Shown piece by piece: positions 1 to 8,642 of a stretch of DNA of 42,176 bases. Position 1 is the first letter of the stretch. Every line of letters starts with the position of its first letter. Source of the DNA: an uncultured Clostridia bacterium. Lineage in GTDB: Bacteria > Bacillota > Clostridia > UBA1381. The stretch spans positions 1-42,176 of the forward strand of contig CALXSS010000012.1 in NCBI GenBank assembly GCA_944391225.1, written 5' to 3'. Position numbers and translations under genes: made by a program. Below the pieces are notes generated by a model. The model was not told the DNA's origin. It was given only the letters and a program-made list of their open reading frames with translations, and made no database searches.

Positions 1-22
1 ACACCCCCTGTTAATTTTCTGA

Positions 23-45
23 CGGGCTTAGACCGGCTAAGCCCG
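23..45. repeat. 9-bp inverted repeat just downstream of the PBP gene
   Basis: Arms CGGGCTTAG (23-31) and CTAAGCCCG (37-45) form a perfect 9-bp stem with a 5-base loop, 10 bases past the stop of the penicillin-binding protein gene. In the direction of that gene no T-run follows, so it is not a classical terminator there. On the plus strand a T-run follows after 5 bases, so it could stop a transcript coming from the left. It may be an intercistronic RNA stem within the cluster. Confidence 0.45.
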
Positions 46-54
46 CGCTGTTTT

Positions 55-2370
55 TTAATCTATAGTCTGTTGTCTAAATTCTACTCCGACTACCGTTCCT
101 GGCGCCACTTTTGTGCCCGCCTCTATCGTCTGCGATACCGCGAATGCGCTGCTCGCCTCGCTGTGTCCCGCTCCACTTACCTCAAAGTTAAGTCCGCGGC
201 CATTCAAAATATCCTTGGCATCCGAAACAGATGTTCCACTCAGATCCGGAACAGTTACCGTATCGCTCTCATCTCTCTCCTCAGTATACAGGATCACTAT
301 CGAATCCTCCTGCATAAGCTCATCAGGCTTAGGCAGCTGATCGACTACTGTATCACCGTCGCCTTTGAACATATAGTCAAGACCTGAATCGAGAGCAGCC
401 TCGCGGGCTGCCTCCTTAGTCGAGCCTCTGAACTCCGGCACCTCCACATATACATCCGGTGTTTCATTTTCCGTATACTGCTTGCTTACGCCAAGGTAAT
501 CAAGCGATTCCGAGATTATCTCACCGCATACCGGCGCCGCGATAGTTCCGCCGTATTTGTTCTCAACCTGCGGCTCGTCGAACATCACAAGACATACCAG
601 CTCAGGATCGTTTGCAGGCGCAAAGCCTATGAACGATGCTATACGCGCCGTTGTTCCTCGCGGCTGTTTTTCTGAGGTTCCCGTCTTACCGCCTATTCTG
701 TAGCCCTTTACATACGCGTTTTTACCAGTAGCATTCGGATCAGCAACTACCTGCTCTAAGATAGTTCTCATTCGCTCTGACGTTTCCTCAGAGATAACAC
801 GATTTACTGTCTCAGACTCGTAGCTCTTAACAACTCCGTTTTCGTTTGTTATTTCCTTTACTATCATCGGCTTTTTTCTCTCGCCGCCGTTTATAACAGC
901 CGAAACTGCCGTTATAAGCTGCAAAGGCGATATCTGGAAGCCCTGACCGAATGCCGAGGTCGCAAGATCGACCTCATTCATTGTTTCATAGAAGATACCT
1001 GACGATTCGCCTCCAAGCTCTATGCCCGTCTTTTCTGTTAAGCCAAACGATTTAAAATATTCCATAAATGTATCGGCGCCCATAGCTTGAGCTATCTCCA
1101 TGAAAACAGGGTTACATGAATTCTTTACACCCTCTACAAAGGTCTGCGCGCCATGTCCGCTTTCGTTTGAACAGCCGATCTTCCTGTCGGCAACGATCTT
1201 AAAGCCGGGGCAGTAAAATGTTGAATTTTCGTTTACCACATTTTCCTCAAGCGCCGCCGCGGCTGTGATTATCTTAAATGTTGAACCCGGCTCATATGTG
1301 TCTGCCACAGCCTTATCTCTCCACATCTTTGAACGCGCTTGAGATACATATTCATCCGACAGGTTATCCGGATCCTCTGTGGGACGAGGAGTTGCTTCCT
1401 CATCATCACTTTCCTCATCGCCGTAATCCGGCACAAAATCGATCGCATACTGCATGAACTGGGTAAGATCATACGGATTATTACAGTCGAAATCCGGTTT
1501 TGATGCCATTGCAAGTATCTCGCCTGTTTTCGGGTTCATTATTATTCCGGCAGCACCTTCCTTAAGCTCGTTTTTGAGCACAGCCTCCTCAAGATGCTTT
1601 TCAAGTATATGCTGCAGCGTCTCATCTATAGTAAGCGTCACGTCGCAGCCGCTCTTTGCGGCATTGAGATATTCTGCCTGCTGCTCCTCGAGAGTAGTTC
1701 CACCGGCGTTGCGGTTCTGATCCACACTTCCGTTTGTACCTGTCAGATAATCATTAAGAGTAAGCTCTATTCCCTGTATACCGTTGTTGTCATAGCCGGT
1801 AAATCCAAGCACATGAGATGCCACATTATATGGATAATACCTCTTTGAATCATTTTCAAAATATATTCCGGAAAGCTTTTGCTTCATTTCACTTTTTTCC
1901 TTATTCTCTGCCTTTGCCTCGTCAGTATTCTCTGTTGAATACTCAGGATTTATCAGAGCCTCAATAGCATCGCTCTCCTCGGCTGAAAGCCTCTTTTTTA
2001 TTATCCTATACTGTGAGTCCTCCGTCATATACTCCCGCAGCTGGGTCTCGCTCATTCCTATTATAGACGAGATCACCTGCACACAAGTATTGAGGTCTCC
2101 GTTATTCTCTATATCCTGCGGATTGCAAACGAGCGTCTTTACCGACGCCGATTCCGCAAGTACCTTTCCGTTTCTATCATATATCTTGCCGCGGTTCGCC
2201 TGCTCAACTGTAGCTGATGTCTGCTGACGCTTGGCAGTTTCCGCGATCTCATTTCCCTTTATTATCTGCCACCAAGCCATTCTCAGTATAACCAGTCCAA
2301 ATCCAATAAATATGCAGATAATAATTATTTTTGATCTCTTTTTTATATCGTTTAACGATGGTAATGCCAA
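55..2370 (-). CDS. Penicillin-binding protein, class B transpeptidase (PBP2B/SpoVD type) with two PASTA domains
   Basis: A D,D-transpeptidase that cross-links peptidoglycan, probably at the division septum or the spore cortex. One N-terminal membrane segment (about 14-32) is followed by a dimerisation domain (about 60-240) and the transpeptidase domain. The three active-site motifs are present: STFK at 363-366, SCN at 418-420 and KTG at 562-564. Two C-terminal PASTA domains lie at about 635-700 and 705-770. B. subtilis PbpB has two PASTA domains and SpoVD one, which leans towards PbpB, but clostridial paralogues are hard to separate. The start is TTG at 2370, because an in-frame TGA lies just upstream and AAAGGA sits about 10 bases before it. 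It is the last visible gene of mraZ-rsmH-ftsL-pbp. An acidic stretch at about 311-345 precedes the SxxK motif. Confidence 0.93.
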   Translation of the reverse strand: MALPSLNDIKKRSKIIIICIFIGFGLVILRMAWWQIIKGNEIAETAKRQQTSATVEQANRGKIYDRNGKVLAESASVKTLVCNPQDIENNGDLNTCVQVISSIIGMSETQLREYMTEDSQYRIIKKRLSAEESDAIEALINPEYSTENTDEAKAENKEKSEMKQKLSGIYFENDSKRYYPYNVASHVLGFTGYDNNGIQGIELTLNDYLTGTNGSVDQNRNAGGTTLEEQQAEYLNAAKSGCDVTLTIDETLQHILEKHLEEAVLKNELKEGAAGIIMNPKTGEILAMASKPDFDCNNPYDLTQFMQYAIDFVPDYGDEESDDEEATPRPTEDPDNLSDEYVSQARSKMWRDKAVADTYEPGSTFKIITAAAALEENVVNENSTFYCPGFKIVADRKIGCSNESGHGAQTFVEGVKNSCNPVFMEIAQAMGADTFMEYFKSFGLTEKTGIELGGESSGIFYETMNEVDLATSAFGQGFQISPLQLITAVSAVINGGERKKPMIVKEITNENGVVKSYESETVNRVISEETSERMRTILEQVVADPNATGKNAYVKGYRIGGKTGTSEKQPRGTTARIASFIGFAPANDPELVCLVMFDEPQVENKYGGTIAAPVCGEIISESLDYLGVSKQYTENETPDVYVEVPEFRGSTKEAAREAALDSGLDYMFKGDGDTVVDQLPKPDELMQEDSIVILYTEERDESDTVTVPDLSGTSVSDAKDILNGRGLNFEVSGAGHSEASSAFAVSQTIEAGTKVAPGTVVGVEFRQQTID

Positions 2371-2399
2371 TTCATATCATTCCTTTATTATATTGGGCA

Positions 2400-2490
2400 G
2401 CCGCACTGATGCGCAGCTGATCAGGCTGAGCATAAGCACAGCTTTATGTATGCCGAAATACAGCCCGCGTATCCCGGGGCTGTGCTATTT
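2400..2490 (-). other. Structured spacer between ftsL and the PBP gene
   Basis: The 124-base gap between ftsL and the PBP gene carries two neighbouring stem-loops. One pairs ACAGCCC with GGGCTGT (2460-2483), with flanking GAAAT/ATTTC that can extend it across a bulge. The second is CATAAAGC/GCTTATG (about 2428-2455). No T-run follows either on the minus strand. They may be RNA-stability or processing elements. No gene was seen here. Confidence 0.4.
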
Positions 2491-2494
2491 CTAA

Positions 2495-3022
2495 TTATAT
2501 GCTGAAAAATTCTACTATATTACTTATAAGACTGCTGAACATCTTTGATATACGGTTTCCTATTCCCTCCACCTCGTCAGCGGTCATTTCCGTTATATCG
2601 TCCTGCTTAACGTCTACATATACTATCTGATGCGAGTCAGGGCGCTTCATTCCCAGTCTGCCTGTAGCCTCCTCCTCAATCTTTGAAAGGTCTATGCTCT
2701 GCTCAAGCTCAAAGGACTTCTGCGCTGTTACAGACTCCTCAAAAGCATACTGAGATTGTATAGTTTTGAGAGAGCTGAGTGTCTCGTTCACCTCAACAAA
2801 CTGCACTATCATAAATATAGCCGCAGCAGCAGTTACTATTACAGAAACAACCAGACTGAAATAGCTTATCTTGTTCTTTGCTCTCTTTTTGCTTCGGTGG
2901 TCCACAGCCTTTGCTTTTACATTCTCTTTATTAGTCTGAACTCTGCTTCTGTTTTCTCTCTGCTTTTCGGGCGCTCTATATGCTCTGTAATCATACTTAT
3001 AAGCCAAATTACCGTATGTCAC
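2495..3022 (-). CDS. ftsL: FtsL-like septum formation protein
   Basis: A small bitopic division protein expected to join the FtsB/DivIB complex at the septum. The N-terminus (about 1-52) is very basic and cytoplasmic. One membrane segment lies at about 54-77, followed by a short extracellular coiled-coil region with the typical phrase LGMKRPDSHQIVYVDV and an amphipathic tail. I chose GTG at 3022 because GAGGAG lies six bases upstream. A longer reading from TTG at 3055 abuts the rsmH stop codon but has no ribosome binding site of its own. Position between rsmH and the PBP gene supports the call, since FtsL sequences diverge strongly. Confidence 0.8.
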   Translation of the reverse strand: MTYGNLAYKYDYRAYRAPEKQRENRSRVQTNKENVKAKAVDHRSKKRAKNKISYFSLVVSVIVTAAAAIFMIVQFVEVNETLSSLKTIQSQYAFEESVTAQKSFELEQSIDLSKIEEEATGRLGMKRPDSHQIVYVDVKQDDITEMTADEVEGIGNRISKMFSSLISNIVEFFSI

Positions 3023-3055
3023 TGTATTCTCCTCATTCCTTACCCTGAAATTCAA

Positions 3056-3985
3056 TTATAGCTTTTCCGCTGCGCGGAGCTTTGCGCTTTTTGAACGCGA
3101 ATTTTCCTCCAGCTCATGTCCCGACGGAAGGACGGGCTTTCTTGTGATCACTCTTATTAGAGGCTTTTTGCCGCATACACATACCGGAAAATCCTTCGGA
3201 CATGTGCAGCCCTGAGCAAGGCGCGCAAACGTCTTTTTAACTATTCTGTCCTCCAACGAATGGAACGTGATAACGCTCAACACTCCGCCCGGCTTTAAAA
3301 CATCGATAAAATCACACAATGCCTGCTCAAGTATGCGCAGCTCGCCGTTTACCTCTATTCTTATAGCCTGGAACACTCGTTTAGCCGGATGTCCGCCCTC
3401 AAGACGCGCTTTTTTCGGTATTGCCGCCTTGATTATCTCCGCAAGCTCTCCTGTAGTCTCAATTTCTCTTTCGTTTCTTCTTTCAACAATAAATTTTGCT
3501 ATTCTTTTTGACCACTTTTCCTCGCCGTATTCATAAAATATCCTTGTAAGCTCATCCTCGCTGTATGAATTTACAACCTCCCGCGCGCTAAGTGCGGCGG
3601 CACGATCCATACGCATATCAAGCGGCGCATCGTGCATATATGAAAAGCCGCGCTCCGCATTGTCGAGCTGGTATGAGCTTACGCCAAGATCAAGCACTGC
3701 TCCGTCAATGGCTATGATCCCAAGCTCCTGCAATATTTCCTTGACCCTGCTAAAATTTCTGTTTATTGTAACGAGTCTGTCTCCGAACTGACAGAGCCGC
3801 TTTTTTGATGCCTCTATTGCCTCAACATCCTGATCTATCCCGATCAGCCTGCCTGCTCCGCGTGAAAGTATCTCATACGAATGTCCGCCGCCGCCCATCG
3901 TTCCGTCAACATAGACTCCGCCAGCTTTGACGTTAAGAGCATCGACACTTTCCTTTAACAGCACCGAGTAATGCTTAAATTCCAT
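3056..3985 (-). CDS. rsmH: 16S rRNA (cytosine(1402)-N(4))-methyltransferase RsmH
   Basis: Methylates N4 of C1402 in 16S rRNA using S-adenosylmethionine, in the cytoplasm. The SAM-binding signature [10 protein letters not shown] is near residue 28. Other family blocks are present: [36 protein letters not shown] and [18 protein letters not shown]. At 309 residues it has the usual length. The ATG at 3985 follows GGGAG by about eight bases. It starts 12 bases after mraZ, as in the conserved dcw cluster, so it should be cotranscribed from the mraZ promoter. Confidence 0.97.
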   Translation of the reverse strand: MEFKHYSVLLKESVDALNVKAGGVYVDGTMGGGGHSYEILSRGAGRLIGIDQDVEAIEASKKRLCQFGDRLVTINRNFSRVKEILQELGIIAIDGAVLDLGVSSYQLDNAERGFSYMHDAPLDMRMDRAAALSAREVVNSYSEDELTRIFYEYGEEKWSKRIAKFIVERRNEREIETTGELAEIIKAAIPKKARLEGGHPAKRVFQAIRIEVNGELRILEQALCDFIDVLKPGGVLSVITFHSLEDRIVKKTFARLAQGCTCPKDFPVCVCGKKPLIRVITRKPVLPSGHELEENSRSKSAKLRAAEKL

Positions 3986-3997
3986 ACCGATACTCCC

Positions 3998-4441
3998 TTA
4001 TATATTCAGATTGTATTTTAATATACCGTCCATCATTATATTCTCCGAAAGCTTGCTCTGGTAATCAGACCACTGCTGCGAATCCCATATTTCAAGACGC
4101 GTATTAGCTCCGACCAGAACTACCTCCTTTGAAAGACCGGCATAATCTATAAGTCTTTTTGCTATAGGTATCCTGCCCTGCTTATCTACTGTTACAGCTG
4201 TTGCCTTGCCAAAAAACAGACGCACAAATGCTGCCGCATTTGCATCGGTAGCTGTAGGAAGCTGGTTCACCTTTGCCGCAACCTTTGTCCATTCTTCTTC
4301 TGTATAAAGATGCAGACACTTTTCCGAGGTTGACTGTGTGATATATACGGTATTCTGAACGCTGTCGCGCAGCTTGGACGGAAGTATTATCCTGCCTCTC
4401 TCATCAAGCTGGCGCTCGTATTCATCTACAAACGTAACCAT
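3998..4441 (-). CDS. mraZ: Transcriptional regulator MraZ
   Basis: DNA-binding regulator that heads the division/cell-wall cluster. Two SpoVT/AbrB-type swapped-hairpin repeats are visible, RQLDERGRIILPSKLRD near the start and VDKQGRIPIAKRL in the second half, at 147 residues. ATG at 4441 is preferred over the in-frame GTG at 4450, because the near-complete Shine-Dalgarno AGGCAGGTGA sits at the right distance for the ATG. It is the first gene of the minus-strand dcw run. The repeats at 4545-4570 make autoregulation likely. Confidence 0.95.
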   Translation of the reverse strand: MVTFVDEYERQLDERGRIILPSKLRDSVQNTVYITQSTSEKCLHLYTEEEWTKVAAKVNQLPTATDANAAAFVRLFFGKATAVTVDKQGRIPIAKRLIDYAGLSKEVVLVGANTRLEIWDSQQWSDYQSKLSENIMMDGILKYNLNI

Positions 4442-4544
4442 ATATATCACCTGCCTTCATAACGATCTTTAAACATCGAAAAAAATCGGACTGTATGGTT
4501 TTCCTGCCGAAGTCTCCACAAAAGCCTTCCGGCGAACCTTTTTA

Positions 4545-4570
4545 CTCCCATCCACTCCAATTTGCTCCCC
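4545..4570 (-). promoter_or_regulatory. MraZ-type operator: three GGAG repeats at 10-base period
   Basis: On the minus strand GGGGAG (4570-4565), TTGGAG (4560-4555) and TGGGAG (4550-4545) recur at exactly 10-base steps, so they lie on one face of the helix. This matches the known architecture of MraZ boxes, TGGGN repeats with 5-base spacers. They sit immediately downstream of the -10 element, around the predicted start of transcription, which suits repression. Confidence 0.75.
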
Positions 4571-4579
4571 GATATGACT

Positions 4580-4608
4580 ATTGTACACCAAAACCCCGAA
4601 AAACGCAA
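4580..4608 (-). promoter_or_regulatory. Promoter of the mraZ-rsmH-ftsL-pbp operon
   Basis: Minus-strand TTGCGT (4608-4603), a 17-base spacer and TACAAT (4585-4580). The predicted start is near 4573, directly next to the MraZ-type repeats. Confidence 0.7.
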
Positions 4609-4822
4609 CCCTTTTTTTCAGTGTTTTTCAATATTTATTCAAAATATCTTAGGTTGTAAAGATTTTATGAATGCACTTGTAATATTCAATAAAATAGGTT
4701 ATAATTATTCTGATACACAAATGCGTCTATCCGCATATATCTGGTCAGATAAGCAGAAAGCGTCACTATATGTTGTGTATGTTACAATTATATCACAAAT
4801 ATTACAGTTTGTATACACTTTT

Positions 4823-4852
4823 TTGAGAAAAATATTTCATTTTGATTACAAA
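4823..4852 (+). promoter_or_regulatory. Candidate promoter of tex
   Basis: TTGAGA (4823-4828), an 18-base spacer and TACAAA (4847-4852), about 40 bases before the tex start. The -10 is imperfect. Confidence 0.35.
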
Positions 4853-4893
4853 TTTATCATTTGTGTTACATGTTATTTGGAGGTTTTGTACAT

Positions 4894-7053
4894 ATGGATA
4901 ATACTGACAGAAATATTATCAGACAGCTATGCTCTGAGCTTGGCATCAAGGAGTGGCAGGCAGAAAATGTTATAGAGCTTATAGACGGCGGCAACACAAT
5001 ACCTTTTATTGCCCGCTATAGAAAAGAGGTCACAGGCTCGCTTGACGACACCGCTTTAAGAGAGTTCAGCACGCGCCTTGTATATCTGCGCTCGCTCTCA
5101 GAAAAGAAGGCTGATATTATAAGGCTCATAAGCGAGCAGGACAAGCTCACTCCGGAGCTTGAAGCCGCTATACAGAGTGCTGCAACACTTTCTGAGCTTG
5201 AGGATCTTTACCGCCCGTTTAGACCGAAAAGGCGCACGCGCGCCGCAATAGCTCGTGAAAAAGGGCTGCAGCCGCTCGCGGAACTGCTCGTTTCGGGAAC
5301 AAATTCCCCTGAAAACGACGCTGCCGCTTACATAAACTCCGAAAACGGAGTTGAAACAGCGGAGGACGCTCTTAACGGAGCTATGGACATAATCGCCGAG
5401 GATATAAGCGACAATGCAGATTTCAGAAAAGCATTAAGAGGGATAGCTTATGATTCAGGCGTTATAGAAACAAAAGCGGCTAAAGAGGAGGACAGCGTCT
5501 ACAGCAATTACTATGAATTTTCACAGCCCGTTTCAAAGCTTCCGCCGCACAGAGTGCTTGCTATAAACAGAGGCGAAAAGGAGGGTTTCCTTTCGGTCAA
5601 GCTGAGCGTTGACGAGGAGGGATCCGTCAAATACCTGATAAAGCACACTGCGCCAAAAAAAGCGCTTGCCTCTGCTGAATATGTGAGCCGCGCCGCGGCT
5701 GACGCATACAAACGACTGATAGAGCCGTCGCTCGCTACGGAAATAAGAAACTCCCTGACAGAAGCGGCAGAGGAAAGCTCCATAAAGATTTTCAGCAAAA
5801 ACCTGACAGGTCTGCTCATGCAGCCGCCTGTAAAGGGCATGACAGTAATGGGCTTTGACCCCGGCTACAGAACAGGCTGCAAGGTCGCGGTAGTTGATCC
5901 CACCGGAAAGGTCCTTGACACAGGAGTGGTATACTGCACTCTGCCAAAGCATGATAAGGTGCTGGCTGAAAAGGTACTTACTGATATGATAAACAGGCAT
6001 AATGTAAACATAGTATCGATAGGCAACGGCACAGCCTCAAAGGAATCAGAGATATTCATAGCTGAGCTTATAAAAAAGCTTGACAGGACAGTTTATTATG
6101 TGATGACGAACGAGGCGGGAGCGAGCGTTTACAGTGCGTCGGAGCTTGCCGCAGCTGAATTTCCCGAATATGATGTAGCTCTCAGGAGCGCGGTCTCCAT
6201 AGCCAGACGTTTACAGGATCCGCTTGCGGAGCTTGTGAAAATAGATCCGAAATCCATAGGAGTGGGACAATATCAGCACGATATGAATCAGAAAAAGCTC
6301 GGCGAGGCTCTGAGCGGCGTGGTTGAAAGCTGCGTGAACACTGTTGGCGTTGACCTTAACACAGCATCACCCTCCCTGCTCTCATATATTGCCGGAATAA
6401 ACAAAACAGTCGCAAAAAACATCACTCTTTACCGCGAGGAAAACGGCAGCTTCCGTTCCAGAAAGCAGCTTATGAAGGTACCGAAACTCGGCGCAAAGGC
6501 ATTTGAGCAGTGTGCAGGATTTTTAAGGATCCCGGACGGAGACAACTATCTTGACAACACATCAGTTCATCCTGAGAGCTACAAGGCTGCTCAGGCTCTG
6601 ATAGAGGAGCTTGGATTCACCGAGGAGGATGTGAGATCAGGTAAGCTCGGCGATATAAAAAACCGCGTCAAAAAGGTCGGCACAACCCAGCTCGCCTCAA
6701 GCCTCGGCATAGGCGAGATAACGCTCAGCGATATTATAGACAGCCTGCTGAAGCCGGGACGCGATCCGCGTGAGGAGCTTCCTCAGCCGACTCTCAGATC
6801 CAACATCCTTTCTATAAACGATCTCCAGCCTGATATGGTGCTCGACGGCGTGGTGAGGAATGTTATAGATTTCGGCGCATTCGTGGATATAGGAGTGCAT
6901 CAGGACGGTCTTGTTCATATATCGCAGATATGCGACAGATATATTAAGCACCCTACAGATGTTCTTTCAGTAGGTGACAATGTCAAGGTAAGGATCCTTG
7001 ATGTGGACACGAAAAAGAACAGAATATCCCTGTCCATGAAAGGCATAAAATAA
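4894..7053 (+). CDS. tex: Tex family RNA-binding protein (YqgF/RNase H-like, HhH and S1 domains)
   Basis: A Tex/YhgF-type accessory protein that binds nucleic acid and is linked to transcription. Its biochemical job is still loosely defined. Domain order is a helical N-terminal region (IPFIARYRKEVTGSLDD), a YqgF RNase-H-like domain (GFDPGYRTGCKVAVVD), paired helix-hairpin-helix motifs (GVDLNTASPSLLSYIAG; LMKVPKLGAKAFEQCAG) and a C-terminal S1 domain (VRNVIDFGAFVDIGVHQDG). The 719-residue length is normal. I place the start at ATG 4894 because TTGGAGG lies nine bases upstream; the frame is open a little further back without a better site. lgt follows after 41 bases on the same strand. Confidence 0.95.
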   Translation: MDNTDRNIIRQLCSELGIKEWQAENVIELIDGGNTIPFIARYRKEVTGSLDDTALREFSTRLVYLRSLSEKKADIIRLISEQDKLTPELEAAIQSAATLSELEDLYRPFRPKRRTRAAIAREKGLQPLAELLVSGTNSPENDAAAYINSENGVETAEDALNGAMDIIAEDISDNADFRKALRGIAYDSGVIETKAAKEEDSVYSNYYEFSQPVSKLPPHRVLAINRGEKEGFLSVKLSVDEEGSVKYLIKHTAPKKALASAEYVSRAAADAYKRLIEPSLATEIRNSLTEAAEESSIKIFSKNLTGLLMQPPVKGMTVMGFDPGYRTGCKVAVVDPTGKVLDTGVVYCTLPKHDKVLAEKVLTDMINRHNVNIVSIGNGTASKESEIFIAELIKKLDRTVYYVMTNEAGASVYSASELAAAEFPEYDVALRSAVSIARRLQDPLAELVKIDPKSIGVGQYQHDMNQKKLGEALSGVVESCVNTVGVDLNTASPSLLSYIAGINKTVAKNITLYREENGSFRSRKQLMKVPKLGAKAFEQCAGFLRIPDGDNYLDNTSVHPESYKAAQALIEELGFTEEDVRSGKLGDIKNRVKKVGTTQLASSLGIGEITLSDIIDSLLKPGRDPREELPQPTLRSNILSINDLQPDMVLDGVVRNVIDFGAFVDIGVHQDGLVHISQICDRYIKHPTDVLSVGDNVKVRILDVDTKKNRISLSMKGIK

Positions 7054-7094
7054 TAAATATATAATCCCGCCGACAAGAAAGGAATGACGATAAT

Positions 7095-7979
7095 ATGACA
7101 AACTCAATAGCTTTCCCGCGTCTGGGCATAGAGCTTGAAATAAGCCCGGTGGCGTTCAGCATAGGCAGCAAGGAGATATACTGGTACGCTCTTATAATAC
7201 TGACAGGCTTCCTTGCCGGTCTGCTGCTGGCAGCCTCGACCGCCCCGAAACGCGGCGTAAAAAAAGATAATGTATGGGACATAGCGCTGATAGGCATAGT
7301 TTCCGGAATAATATGCGCAAGGATATACTATGTTATATTCGCCTTTGACGAGTTCAGAAACGACCTGCTCGGAGTTTTCCGAATATGGGAGGGCGGGCTT
7401 GCGATATACGGCGGAATTATAGGCGCGGTAATATCCACCTCTATATACTGCCATATAAACAAACTGAATCTTTTCAACGTTCTTGACGTATGCTGTCCGG
7501 GGCTGCTGCTCGGTCAGGCTATAGGCAGATGGGGAAACTTTGTAAACTGCGAGGTTTTTGGACTGCCTACCGATTCACTTTTCGGTATGCAGATAAACGG
7601 AGCAGATCCGGTGCATCCTTTGTTCCTGTATGAATCCGTCTGGAATCTGCTCGGAGTTATACTAATTCTTCTGCTGCGAGATAAAAAGACAAAAAATGGT
7701 CAGATATTCCTCGGCTATATTTTCTGGTACTCCTGCGGCAGGCTCGTGCTTGAGGGCATGAGGAACACAACATATATACTCTACCTGATCCCGAATGTTT
7801 TGGGCATCTCGCAGTTTGTGGCAGCGCTGCTCATACTGCTCTCAATAGCAGGATTTATATATGTATCCCGTTCAAAAAAGAAATGCTTTATACCCATTCC
7901 GCCGATCACCGACGAAAACAATACTAACCCCGGAAATAATGGCGATAAGAATGATCCGGCTGAAAGCTCCGCTGAATGA
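7095..7979 (+). CDS. lgt: Prolipoprotein diacylglyceryl transferase
   Basis: Membrane enzyme that transfers diacylglyceryl from phosphatidylglycerol to the lipobox cysteine of prolipoproteins. The family signature GQAIGRWGNFVNCEVFG is intact, as are WEGGLAIYGG and the C-terminal block GRLVLEGMRNT. Several hydrophobic segments span the protein. The last 35 or so residues form a polar tail rich in Asn, Asp and Pro that is not part of the catalytic core. An AAAGGA site lies before ATG 7095. It follows tex closely and is closed by the terminator at 8025-8058. Its substrates in this window include the lipoproteins at 10146-10724 and 24555-25598. Confidence 0.97.
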   Translation: MTNSIAFPRLGIELEISPVAFSIGSKEIYWYALIILTGFLAGLLLAASTAPKRGVKKDNVWDIALIGIVSGIICARIYYVIFAFDEFRNDLLGVFRIWEGGLAIYGGIIGAVISTSIYCHINKLNLFNVLDVCCPGLLLGQAIGRWGNFVNCEVFGLPTDSLFGMQINGADPVHPLFLYESVWNLLGVILILLLRDKKTKNGQIFLGYIFWYSCGRLVLEGMRNTTYILYLIPNVLGISQFVAALLILLSIAGFIYVSRSKKKCFIPIPPITDENNTNPGNNGDKNDPAESSAE

Positions 7980-8024
7980 CGATACAGCGGAATATCAGCG
8001 TATCAGCTGCAACTAACAAATAAT

Positions 8025-8058
8025 AAAAAATCTGCTGAAAGCTCTCAGCAGATTTTTT
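8025..8058. terminator. Bidirectional terminator between lgt and the nitroreductase gene
   Basis: Arms AAAAAATCTGCTGA and TCAGCAGATTTTTT form a perfect 14-bp stem around a 6-base loop, with A- and T-runs on both sides. It separates converging genes. The last codon of the nitroreductase gene overlaps its edge. Confidence 0.9.
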
Positions 8059-8572
8059 ATGCCTCCCATACCTCAAAATGCACCTTTTCCTCCTCGTACA
8101 GCTCCGGAGCCGGTTTCTGTTCCGCCGGAACGCCCAGTAAAACCACACCTACAGGCAGGATATTTTCAGGGATAGAACACATTATCCTCAAAAACTCGAC
8201 ACGCTCGTCGCGCGGGTATACACCGCACCACAGCGAACCTACGCCAAGCGACTCGGCTGCCAGCAGCATGTTCATTATCGCTGCCGACGCATCCTCAGTC
8301 AGGTATCCGTCCACATCCTTTTCCCTGTCGCCGCATACTACCACAGCTGTGCCCGCCTCGGTGCAGTAGCGCGCGTTTGGCATGGCTTCAGCCATCAGTG
8401 AAAGCTTCTCGCTGCCGCGCACCACAATGAAATGCGTTGGACGCATATTCCGCGCGGTAGGCGCATAAAATCCGGCCTCAAGGATTGTTTTGAGCGTTTC
8501 ATCCGATATTATCTCGCCAGTGAATTTTCTGATACTTCTTCTATTCCTTATTGTTTTTAATACCTCATTCAT
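8057..8572 (-). CDS. Nitroreductase family protein
   Basis: FMN-dependent oxidoreductase of the nitroreductase fold, 171 residues. The N-terminal pattern RNRRSIRKFTGEIISDETL, then FYAPTARNMRPTHFIVV, and later ESLGVGSLWCGVYP and LPVGVVLLGVP are typical of the short single-domain members. The physiological substrate cannot be read from sequence. The start at 8572 is fixed by GAGGTGAT eight bases upstream. It lies directly behind a terminator (8584-8620) with almost no room for its own promoter, so expression may depend on read-through from the SDR gene. Confidence 0.9.
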   Translation of the reverse strand: MNEVLKTIRNRRSIRKFTGEIISDETLKTILEAGFYAPTARNMRPTHFIVVRGSEKLSLMAEAMPNARYCTEAGTAVVVCGDREKDVDGYLTEDASAAIMNMLLAAESLGVGSLWCGVYPRDERVEFLRIMCSIPENILPVGVVLLGVPAEQKPAPELYEEEKVHFEVWEA

Positions 8573-8583
8573 AGTATCACCTC

Positions 8584-8620
8584 AAAAAAATACACGGCTT
8601 CGGAAACCTCCGAAACCGTG
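8584..8620 (-). terminator. Terminator of the SDR gene
   Basis: On the minus strand a 12-position stem (8593-8604 with 8609-8620, one C-A mismatch, 4-base loop) is followed by seven T residues (8590-8584). It ends the SDR transcript and overlaps the ribosome-binding region of the nitroreductase gene. Confidence 0.8.
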
Positions 8621-8642
8621 CTGTAATTTCAACTTGATCTGA

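Larger units (their letters stand above)
4442..4893. other. Divergent control region between mraZ and tex
   Basis: This 452-base AT-rich gap holds the mraZ promoter and MraZ-type operator on the minus strand and a weaker candidate promoter for tex on the plus strand. The middle (about 4610-4820) shows no convincing gene or structured RNA. Confidence 0.6.
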
